Below, piece by piece: positions 10,301 through 22,397 of a DNA stretch of 64,000 nt (its first letter is position 1; each line of letters begins with the position of its first letter). The stretch comes from Hemicordylus capensis (Eukaryota; Chordata; Lepidosauria; Squamata; Cordylidae). The stretch is taken from assembly GCF_027244095.1 (NCBI RefSeq), contig NC_069657.1:244692674-244756673 (forward strand), in the 5' to 3' direction. Position numbers and translations under genes: made by a program. Below the pieces are notes generated by a model. The model was not told where the DNA came from. It saw only the letters and a list, made by a program, of their open reading frames with translations, and searched no databases.

Positions 10301-13300
10301 ATTATGCATAATCATATGGTGTCTCTTGGTTCTCACTGCCTGTAATATTTGCCCCTTAATAATGCTGTGAACATTTATGCAACCGGGCTCCCAAATTGTG
10401 ACAGACTGAGTGTTTAAGGGCATATCTACTCCACACTTATGGGTTTAACAATTATCCCCTCTCAAGGGAACCTTGGGAATTATGGTTCTGTGAGGGGATG
10501 GGTCTAAAGATCACACCATCCTACAACTCTGGATTCTTTTATAGAAAACTGTGGTCGTTGAACTGGTATAGAATGTATATAGGTTTTTAGGATTCATAGT
10601 CCTTTTTAAAATATTATTTGCTGTTATGAACTGTGATTTATGTTGCAGCATTATTTGTCAAGAGAATATCTTCTTACTGAACCCCCTCGTACCATAAGGT
10701 ACTGGGGGTCTCACACCAGTTGCCATGGTCTTTTGCCTTGACTCACTGGACCTGTAGTCTGACCACCAACTCATGCTCATCTGCATCTTCTACCTCTGGC
10801 CATTTGATCCTCATTTACCCTGATCTGGTACCCAACCACCAGCCCACCCTCATCCATGTCTGCCACCTCTTGACCCCTGTGATCCTTGTCTACCTGATCC
10901 AGTGCCTGACCTCAGCTTATCTGGACCACCTCTGGGGCTTCTGGCCACCTTGACTGTCATCTGCCTGCTCCAGAAAAGGATCCCATCAGCTGCAGCCTGC
11001 CTTAGAGGTTGGCCAAAACCTGACGCCTCTATCATCAGTATCAGCTTTTTTGAGGTTGCTAATTTGGCAAGTTTAATATCTTCTTTCAGTATATCTAAGA
11101 ACACACAGTGATAAAAATAATCAGAAATCAACAGATGTCCCCTCTGGTCTTGATTATTTAGTGAATCCTTTTTTTGAAATTATTCACTCAAACCATATTC
11201 ACCATTTATTATTTCCTAATATCTTGAATCCAACAGATTGCAGCACAGAGCACATTTGAAGACCTATGCTCTGGCAATATAGGCAGCAAAGAGTGATTCT
11301 TTTCTTCCCCCGTGTGGGTCAATTGGATCAGTTTCAGTTTGTGACTCCTGAGGATGTATGTGGACAAGCTGCTTGAGACAGTTTGCTTTACCACCAGTCG
11401 TCTTGATCCTTGCCAGACATGGCTTATATGATCTAGCAGGGACATTATTGGAGATGGCCTTGTTAGTATCATTAATGCCTCTCTGAGGGAAGGCAGGATG
11501 CTTCCTTGTCTGAATGAGGCAATTATTAGACCACTTTTGAAGAAACCTGCATGAGATCCCTCAGAGTTAGGCAATTATAGGCCTACTGTATCTACAACCT
11601 CCCATAGTTGGGCAAGGTGATTGAGAGGGTGGTGGCTTCTCAACTCCAGACAGTCTTGGATGAAGCATATTAAGCGGCCCCTTTTCACACAGGCTTTCGG
11701 ACAGGATACCTGCATTAGATCCCTCAGAGTTAGGCAATTATAGGCCTACTATATCTTCAACCTCCCATAGTTGGGCAAGGTGATTGAGAGGGTGGTGGCT
11801 TCTCAACTCCAGACAGTCTTGGATGAAGCATATAAAGTGGCCCCTTTTCACACAGGCTTTCGGACAGGATATGAGGTAGAGATTGGCCTAATGGATGATC
11901 TCCAATTAGGAATCGACAGGGAGAGTGTGACTTTTGGTCCTCTTGGATCTCTCAGCGGCTTTCAATACCATTGGCCCTTATATCCTTCTGGAGCACCTGG
12001 GGGGCGGGGTTGGGATTGGAGGCACTGCTTTGTAGTGGTTCCACTCCTACCTCTCAGGTAGATTCCAGATGGTGTCACATGGAGATTTTTGCTCTTTAAA
12101 ACAAGAGCTACTGTATATCCAATGCTTTTTAATATGTACATGAAAACCATTTCCAATGGTTTTTAACATGAACATGAAACCACTGGGAGAGATCATCAGG
12201 AGATTTGGTGCAGGGTGTTATCAACACATGGATGACACCCAGATCCATTTCTTCATGTCAACTTCATCAAGAAAAGGCCTAACTTCCCTACATGCCTGCC
12301 TGGAGTTGGTAATGAGCTGGATGAGGGAGAACAAACTGAAGATGACTCCAAGCAAGTCAGTGGTACTCATTGTAGGAGGTCAGAACTCAAGAAGTGGTTC
12401 AGATATGCCTATTCTGAATGGGGTTGCACTTCCCCTGAAAGAGCAGGTATGTAGTCTGGGAGTACTGGGAGTAGTCTGGGAGTACTTCTGGCCCCAAACC
12501 TCTTCCTGGTATCTCAGGTTGAGGCAGTGGTCAGGAGTGCTTTTTATTAGCTTTGACTCATATGTCAGCTACTTCCATTTCTGGAGATAAACAACCTTAA
12601 AACAGTGGTGCACATGCTGGTAACTACCAGGCTACTGCAGTGACTACTGCAGTGCAGTCTACATTGGGCTGCCTTTGTATGTAGTCTGGAAACTGCAAAT
12701 GGTACAGAATGTAGCAGCCAGGTTGGTCTCCAGGGGTACCCAAAGACACCACATTACTCCCATTCTAAAATGACTACACAGGCTGCCAATATGTTTCTGG
12801 GAAAAATACAAAGTGCTGATTTTCCCCTATAAAGCCTTGAATGGCTTGGGCCCAAGGTATTTAAGAGGATGGCTTCTTCTTCATGAACCCCACCACTTAT
12901 TAAGATCATCAGGGGAGGTTCAGTTGCAGTTGCCACCGGCTTGTTTGGTGGCAACCCCGAACTGAGCCTTCTCTAGGATTACCCCAGGACTTGGGACACA
13001 CTCCCAAACAAAATTAGATTCCCCCAGTCTCTGTTGGTTTTTAAGAAACAGCTGAAGACATACCTTTTTTAATCAGGCTTTTTAGTTAATGAGTTTTAAA
13101 GTTAATTTTATTTTTGTTCTAAACTGTTTTAATTGATTTAATGTTTTTAATTGCTCTTTGTCTTTTAAAATTGTAAACCGCTCAGCAATTGGTATATGGG
13201 GCAGTATAGAAATGCACTAAGTAAATAAATAATATGTGGGAGGACTGAGGAGGGGGAACATATTCAGGAAGATGGCTATCTATTGATCTTATATACAAGG

Positions 13301-16098
13301 TTGTGTATATTTTACATTATAAACAGCTAATTGCATATTTTTTTAAATGCAGATTCTCTCTTCAGAAGATATGCCACCCAAATAGCTTTGAATTCATTCA
13401 GTCATTTTGTGCCGTTTATCCTGCTTCCAAAAAAAAAAAAAAAAAAAGGCTGTTAGTCATTCAGTAGGAAGCCAAGAAAACAAGAGTTTTGCAAATGCTT
13501 CCTCAAAGTTAAATTTGTTTAAATTTTCTTGAGCAAACACTACCACTGCTTAGCTGACTTCCAAGATTTCTAAATGATGTGCAGTGAATAGTGGCAAGTT
13601 CTAAATTCTATACTATTGAGATGCTGAATCCACAAAGCCGAATTCTATGAATTCTTCAGGACAAGGAAGACTGAGCAGCAGAAAGGGCAAGGAGGCCTTC
13701 CCATCCTTTCTGCCCCCGGATCTCAGTAGCAGCTGACCCAGAGTTGCAGGTAAGCCAGAACAGAGCCCTCACCTTTCCTAACTTAGGAGACATAAAGTCA
13801 AATTACATGTTATAAAAAAGTGTGTGCATGCTTAGCATTTCTGTGCTTGGTGGGGTTTTTTACAGCAAGTAGTAGCAAGATCAGGTCCCCACAGATCTGG
13901 ACAGTGGTCAGGTGGAGGGGTTTTTAACCCTGCCTCCTGCCACCATGGTATCAATCCAGATAGCACCCCCACAGCTGCCATTTGTTGAAGGGTAAAACGT
14001 TCTCATCTGTACCAATTATTTCTTTTTCCCCTTGACAAATAGCAGCCATGGAGGAAGCGGTCTGGATTGGAACCATGGCGAGAGGTGGGTGCAGCTCCCC
14101 TATAACAGGAGCTTTCTTGAGGAAAGACATCTAGATTCCTCACAACATTCACAATGTGTGTGTAGAGGGAGGGAGAGATTGACTGGAAAGCCACAAGGAA
14201 CAACAACATAGCAGGAGGAAATGAGCCTTGGATTTGCTCCCATATCAGCCCCTACAGATTTCCTGCTAGTGTGTCCCATGCCACCCAGAGTCAGGGAGGA
14301 GAAATAGGCTTTGCTTTCACTGCAAGTATCTCCCAAGTGTAAAACCATTGTTTTATCCTACATTCACTCAAAAGAGGACCCCATGGAGCTGAGAGTTAAA
14401 CCTCTTCCCCGTACTCGCTAGCCTTAGGATCAAACCTGGACCAACTTTTACAGCCCCAGGCTGGTCTGTGTTTCTTGATCACACAAGAATGTGGACTGTT
14501 GTGCAGTGGGGAAGCAGCTTGCCTAGGAAGCAAGAGGCTGTTAGTTCGAATCCCCGCTGGTGTACTTCCCAGAACACGCCTAGTAAATACATATTGTAGT
14601 CACCTATACCGGGCAGCAGTGATATAGGAAGGTGCTGGAGGCAGGTGCTCACTTCAGTGACAACAGCAAAAGGCATCATCTCATACTGTGTGGGAGAAAG
14701 GCAATGGTAAACCACTCGTGTATTATACCAAGAAAACCACATGGCTGTGTGGTCGCCAGGAGTCGACACCAATTCAACAGCAAGATCTTTCCTTTATACT
14801 TTGCTTGGCTTTACCTTCGCACTGTCCACTGAATGTGTGGTCCTGTTTCCCAGGGCTGCTCTTCTTATGAATCCAGTCAGTATCATCTTCTGTTCCCTGA
14901 ACCATGCCACATGCATCAGCTGGCTCAAAATCACATTGGTCCAAAAGGGTGAGAGAAGTTGCTGAAGAAGAATTTTTATATATATATTGTATATGAAGAG
15001 ACCAAATGTAAATATCTTCCCACTGACCCACCCAGCCACCCCTTTTAAAATAAAAACCCCCAAACCCAATTTTACTGGGTACCCAATATTGAATTATGTT
15101 CAAAAGGTGATATGTTACTAGTTAGTCTGGAAATTCACTGTCTCAGTAAGGACTTACTGCAGTTGTACATGCGATTGAGTCGTTCGAGATCAATAGAGCT
15201 AAAATCGTTTCGCTGGCCAATAATGGAATTGTATTCTGGTATGCTGGTAGTCATTGTTGGTAAACTCTCATTTTTAGAAAAAGAAAATGGACCATAGTGC
15301 AGGATGGACTCATAATCATAGGGAGTATTCAAGTCAGTAAGAAGGTCAGTGCCATATTTCTTGAAGTTGTACTCTTGACCTGTAAAATGAACCAACAATT
15401 ATGATGGTGGCCAATTCTGATTCAAACACTGTAGTTCTAGGATTATTTTGGAAGTTGCCCTCTGCTTTGAACATATACTTGTGAAAAAGTTACCCAAGGA
15501 ACTCAATACATATCCTATCAGTCTTTATCCCACTTGTTTGTTGTAGGCCTGCTGAGGTTTTCCAAAATGAATGGCGCCAATCTCACCACATATCACAAAA
15601 CCAGAAAAAGGGCCCTGGTTTTCTCCACACTGGTAATGGCAGCTTGATCTTAAGCACACAAGCAATGTTTCTACACAGCAGTTGGCTCAACAAAATGTTC
15701 CAGCACTTGTCCCAGGTCCTGCCAATTCTCTCTAAAGTGCAGGTAGGTAGGGATGATTTAATGGACAGTGTGAAAGGGCAGGAGTGGCACCTGAATCTCC
15801 TCTGCAATATATATATGCACAAAAACACACACATACATATGTATATACTCATATGTATATACTCATATATTCCATGTACACTTGGAAACAATGCAAGTAG
15901 CACAACACAAGTACCCATACACGGTTTCAAATCTTGCCTCTGAGACCTCTTGCCTCTGCAGTACCTCTGGGTCCGCCTTTCATGCTGCTCAGCAGCCCCA
16001 GTGAATCCCTAAACCGAAGTTCTGTAGTGTGGAATGTCAACCACAGGCAGCAAGGACAACAGTAGGAGGAGATGGTCAAGAAGGTATATGAGAACTTT

Positions 16099-16180
<82 letters not shown>

Positions 16181-19100
16181 TTTATCATTCCAATAGAAGC
16201 CTATAGCAGCAGACTATACTAAGTGGGAAGGAAGACCTTCAAGAAGATAGCGATGACTTCAGCACCACCTGCATGAAGAGGAAGAAAATGGTGGTGGTGG
16301 TGGTGGTGGTGGTGGCGGTGGCGGTTGGTGACCTGTGACCCCCTACTGAAAGGCATGTGCTATCTTGGGCCCATTAGTTTATGAATTGTGCTATCTCCCT
16401 GGTGCATGGACCCAGGATGTGGCAGGTTAATAGGACAATATTTCTATTAATGCAGCATACATCCACACTATCCTCTTTTGCAGACACATCACAGCACATC
16501 ACACTCATGTTCAGCTTGTGAGACCCACTGCAATCTCAAGGTCCTTTTCACATGTGCGACTTGCAAGCCATTCACCATTCCTTACCTGTACATTTGACTT
16601 TTTTTTTGGTCTGAGTGCAAAACTTTGAATTCCTCTCTGTTGATTTCGGTGTGTTAGTTCCAGCCTTGTTTCACATTCTATCAAACTGATTTTTAGTGTT
16701 AGTCCTGTCTTTTGAGCTGTTATCTATCCTTCCCATTTTTGCGTCATTTGCAAATTTGTAAGAATTCCCTCCACCCTTTCTTCCAAGTCTCTCATAAAAA
16801 TGTTGAAGAGTATCAGGTCGAGGACAGAGCCCTGCAGTAACTCACTCAAAACCTCCCTCCGGTTCAACAAGCTGCCATTGAAGAGCACATGGGTATCATT
16901 TCCCAGCCGTTTGTGAACCCAAGTGATGGTATCATCATAGATCCCCCTTTTTACCAGTTTGTCAACCAAGATGTCATGGGGATCTTTGTCCAATGATTTG
17001 CTGAAATCAAGATAAATCACACCCACAGCATTCCCACAATCCACTAAATTAGTAAACTGTTTAAAAAAGAGATAAGATTAGTCAGGCAGGTTTTATTCTT
17101 GTCAGATCCATCTTGGCATCTATGGATTCTATGCATTTTTATCAGGAAGCTTACAGATTTATAATCTGTTCTAGTTATCTTCCCTAGTATGAAAAGCAGA
17201 GGGCTTTTCTAGATGACCATGTATCTCCCACCCCACCCCACACAGCTTCTCCACAGCCCCTGTCAGATTATCAGGCAGGCTCTGAAGAATCCCATTCTCT
17301 CTCCTTGTGAGTTTTGACTCTGCCAAAACTCACCTCAGTGTTATACAGTGGTCCCTCTACTTACGAAATTAATCCGTTCCGAATGCACATTTGTAAGTCG
17401 AAAAGTTCGTAAGTCGAAAAGCGGTTTCCCATAGGAATGCATTGGGAACGGATTAATGCGTTCCGGAGCCTAGAAAAAAGACCCAGACCCCCAGTAAGGC
17501 TTGCAAACTGCACAGGAACATTTCTTTTCAAGAATAAACAGGCTGTAAACAGGCAGGCAAGTCAAGGAAACCGCATGTAAAATTTGTAAGTCGAGGAAAC
17601 CCCATCTAAAAATTTGTAAGTCGAAAAAACCGCATCTAAAACCGGATCTAAAACTGCCGTTTGTAACTCGAAAAATACTTATGTCGAGTAGTTCGTAAGT
17701 TGAGGGACCACCGTATTTACAGTCCTGCCTGTCAGCCAGCCCTAACTTTCCATCTCTTTTCATGACTTCTTAAATTCTGCCCCTCCAAGTTGCAGTTTTG
17801 TGGAGGCAGCTCCCAAGGTTCTGGCAAAAAAAAAAAAAATTGCTTCTACAAGCCTTAAATTTTCCTCCCCCTGTTGTTAAGTTCCCTGCAGTAGATAGAG
17901 CTCTTTCAATCACTTCAAAATCCATTACAACCTGCAAGTGTGAATACTTGTTTGTGTCATGGCTCTGTGACCAGTGTCCCCTCTAACAGAAAATCCCAGA
18001 TGTTCTTGACTACAACTCCCAGCATCCTCAGACAAAGCCCACTGCAGCTAGGGATTCTGGGAGCTGTAGTCAACAGCATCTAGGATTCCCTCTCACGAGG
18101 AACACTGTCGGTGACCATTTTGAACGTTCTATCTCCTGAGTTCACACACACACACAACCTTGAAAGAGCAATTTTGGAATCACCAAAATGAAAAAAGGTG
18201 CATTGGAGGATTGCAAAAGGAAACCATACATGTCAGCAGAGAAGATAATCACCAATGTGTTCTCCAAAGTATCTGTTTTACAATGTTATCTGCAAAGCCA
18301 ACCTTGGATGTGCAAGCATCTAATTTTCTTTTAGGATAAACAAGGCAGCTGCAGTTTCTATAGTCCAGATCTGTCCGTGAGATTAGAAACCAACCTGGAG
18401 CCACGTGGTCCCACCAGATTTTAACATAATCATCTCGATCTGTCCTTGTTTGCTCATGGAAGAGTCCCAGAGCATGTAAGATTTCATGTGACACAATGCC
18501 TTTGTGGTCACACCCAACACCAACAGAAAGGTTTTGGCCTTTATTTGTAGCTCCAACTATAGACCAGCACCTGAAAGACATCAACAGAAATAATGGTGCT
18601 TGATTGCCCCTATATTCCCAGGATGAAGACACAGGCATAGCAGCCAGTTAGTACTTTGGGCCACAATGTTATTAACTTGACACTTTTATTTTGAAACATG
18701 ACTAAAGATAACACCACCCCCTGCTACCAAAGTGAGGATACCACCCAAGTGACACAACCCTGGCTGTGTGCAGCAGATTGGTAGCACAACGGATCTTGGT
18801 CCCTCGTGGCCCATGAACCTTGGCTGTGTGCTGATGAGGTTCTTCAGGTCTCACCAGCCCCAAGCTGGTCAGCACTGGCACTACTGAGACCACCAAGGCC
18901 CCTGAGTAGCTCACCCAGAGGTGCACCTTTGGAGCCCCCCTCCCCCCCAGTATTGTTAACACATTTTTAATGTGACCAAACCACCCAGGACAGACTAAAA
19001 AAGATCTGCAGGCCCCCAGGGGGTGTGGAGGCCCTGGACTTTGGCCCCAAAGTCCAGGGGTAAAATCAGAGGAACTCGCCTCTGAGCTCACCTTGCTAGT

Positions 19101-22100
19101 TAAGGTTTTAGGGGCTAGCTGGTTTGGAAAGCCCTTGATTCTCCTGTGCTGCTCTTCTCCCTCCAGCCACATACACTCACCCTGCAATGGTGACCAAAGC
19201 AATCCTAATTTACAGCCAGGCCGACTTCTGGGTCCCATAACCCACCAGTCTGGAGCCTGACCCTTGCTGAGACCCGAAGTAACTTCAGAAAAATGTTAGC
19301 AACGAACCAAACTGTGAGTTCAAAAGCAGCTGAGGGAGAACCTAAGCAACAGATCATGGCCAAGTCACAGTCATTTGTAAACACTGGTCTGGACTGGAAC
19401 TGAAATTTCTCCAAAGGTAAAATTTGAAAATAATTTCAGGAGCTTCTAAAAGTGTACAGTTTTGCAGAGACCACTGCTGTGCCTGTAGATTCATCCTGGT
19501 GCTTGAAAATGCCACTTCTGTTCCTCTCAAGGAGAAACAGCAGAGAATTTTCACAGGGAGTTTCTCCACATCCCTTCACGAGAAGAACCTGAAACTGCAC
19601 TTATGACACTGTGCCTCATCCAAACTTCTCTGAAAGAAAAACTGGCTTAAAGACCACCTCACCAAGGTCTTGTGACTTACCCAGCAAGCTTCTCAAATTT
19701 TATAAATGATCTCTCGCCATCATATGTTTTAAAATTGACACACGATTTTAAGCGGAATCCTTCAAGTGCTTTAAGAATCACCCCTTTGGCATTTAGATCT
19801 AAAGAAAGTAAAATTTATAAAACTATTGTTACCATAAAGCAGGCCTGCTCAACTCTGGCCCCGTAGCCGTTTTTGGACTACAACTCCCTTTAATCCTCAG
19901 TCACAGTGGCCAATAGCCAGGGATTATGGGAGTTATAGGCCAACATCTGCAGAAGGGCCAAAGCTGAGTAGCCCTGCCATAAAGTTTATGTTTCTGAAGA
20001 CTGGGAATGTTTTATTCCACTTAGGTGAATGTCAGTATGGGGGCACTTAATAGGTGGCTTTATTTGTTAGTGTGCAGTATTCATTCAGTTAAGATAGAAA
20101 GCGCTTCCTTACATGAATGCAGTACAACTCTAGCCCAGGGTTGCCTAATCTGACAGGAAAGTACCGTCACTCTCCAGCTGAATTTCTCTTTGGCCCTGAG
20201 ATCCTTTAGCCAGAGATACCAGGAACTGGACTTGGAACCTTATAGATGCTGTATAAAACTGCTGCTCCATCACTGAGCAGCCACTCAATTTAAAATATTT
20301 ATTTATTGTATTTATTTATCAAATGTATACCCCACCCAAACTTAAATCTCTGGGCAGCTGTTGTATTTTATATTCCTGTTAGGTTATTCAGATTTTAAAT
20401 ACTCAATAGGTATGATTTACTGACTATTCTTGTCTTATGGACCACAACTGGAATCTATGGGTTCATGTGTGAGATGATATCAGACAGAACTTTATATGAT
20501 GCATTTTATAAGTGCCCATCACTTCACATCGTTAGCTGCTGATCGCAGTGGCAGGGAAATGTGGTACATGTACATCAAAACATAACACCACCAAGTAAGT
20601 TCTACCTGATGTCTTGAAAGGAGAAAAGGGGAAAAGATGTTCATTTGCTGCATTTGCTGGCAGCTGCATAATTATGATAATGTCTAGTTCGGCCCTAAAA
20701 TTTGAGGATGGGGAATAGAAGTAAGCTTTATTCTGTACTAGGGATGTGCCCAAACTGGCTCGGGCAGCCATGGGCGAAGTGGGGATTGGTTCCTTTAAAG
20801 AGCAGGTAAGTGGGTCCTTCCTTGCTCCTCCACTGCCCCACTGCTTTTCTGGGCAAGGAGCTCACTTCACAAAAGGCCTGGTGCAGCTGCGGCACTGCTC
20901 CCAGCAGCCTGCACACAACATCAGCATGCACATGGCCTGTGAGTATGGGTTTGGGCACATCTCTATTCTGTACACAAGAAAAGGGATGTGCTGGATCATG
21001 TTCATGGCTATTATAATGATTTCATGTAGCAAGGGCTGTTAACTGAGCAGAAAAAGTAACATGGCCTGTCCCTGTGCCCTCATTGGACACAGGAACAGGC
21101 CATGGGCAGCATTAGGGTCCAACCAAGTCAGGCACTAGCCAATGTCCCATGCCTATGAAAAAGCCCACACCTGCCTGGCCAATCCCTGAAGCCCTGGAGG
21201 ATCATCTGCTGCCGCCGTTGCTCTCCGCAATCCAGGAAGCCAGGCCCCAGTGGGGAGGCTTACCAGTGGTGAGAAGCAGCAATCCATTATTAATGGTAAA
21301 TGACATACTGCACAATGCTCTGGAGGCACTCCATGCAATGCGGGTGCTGCTGTGTCTTTATTTATTTATCATTTTTTTAATACTGTCTGATATGTTAATC
21401 TCTAGGCGGTGTCTTCCTAATGTAAACTGCAAAAGCGCAATTTGTGCAAATGCTGAAAGTCAGCACGGAGACTTGTCTAATAGCATGACCAATGGAAACA
21501 AATAGCCGTGCGACCGCCCTTGTGCAGCTTTGGCATTTCTGCAAGCATGCACAGCTTGCATTAGAAAGATGCAGCAGTGCTCATGTTGCAGTAAACATGC
21601 ACATAGCATTGCATGGTATGTCAGTCGTCATCGTTGTCATCGTCGTCACCACTTCTCTACTGCTTTTCAACAAAATTTCTCAAAGCAGTTTAGATGGGGG
21701 ATGAGGGGAATAGTAAGAAGAAGAGGCAATCCACCTGCCTCCTCCCAACATTATCATCTACAAATCCAAGATGTCATCCTCCCAGGACAATGCCAGGGTG
21801 TGGGCGCAAGGGAGGAGAACTGGTCTTGTGGTAGGAAGCATGAATTGTCCTGTTTGCTAAGCTAGGTCCACTCTAGTTTGTATTTGAATGGGAGACTACA
21901 TGTGAGCACTGTAAGAAATTCCCTTTAGGGCAGGGCTGCTCAACTTCGGCCTACCTGCAGATTGGCTATTGGCCACTGTGGCTGGGGATTATGGGAGTTG
22001 TAGTCCAAAAACAGCTGGGGGGATGAGGCCTCTCTGGGAAGAGCATCTGCATGCTTGCATGCAAAAGTTCCCAAGTTCCCTCCCTAGCAGCATCTCCAAG

Positions 22101-22360
22101 ATAGGGTTGAGACTCCTGTCTGTAACCTTAGAGAAGCTGCTGCCAGTCTGTGTAGACAATACTGAGCTAAATGGACCAAGGGCCTGACTCGGTATATGGC
22201 CACTTCCTATGTTCCATCTGGGAACTGTAAAAGAGCACAGATGGGAGAATGAGAAAGGTTTGCTCCTGCCATTGCTCTGCTCTCCACAGCCACCCAGTAA
22301 GTGAAGGCCCAATGGAAGGAGCAATTGGGTAATGGAACCAGTTACCTGAAGGAGAAGTGG

Positions 22361-22397
<37 letters not shown>

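Larger units (their letters stand above)
15380..18394. other. Gene B intron 7
   Basis: Contains two microsatellites, a CR1 piece, a TA-flanked DNA MITE and a hAT MITE, listed separately. The stretch 15400-16080 has nothing further that I recognise. Confidence 0.5.

Noticed and set aside
16034-16222. Frame through the (GT)n(GA)n tract
   Set aside because: A microsatellite translated as Val-Cys and Glu-Arg repeats.
18702-19238. 178-codon minus-strand frame in gene B intron 6
   Set aside because: No family motif, no splice context, and it lies in intron sequence between exons 6 and 7 that are in phase without it.
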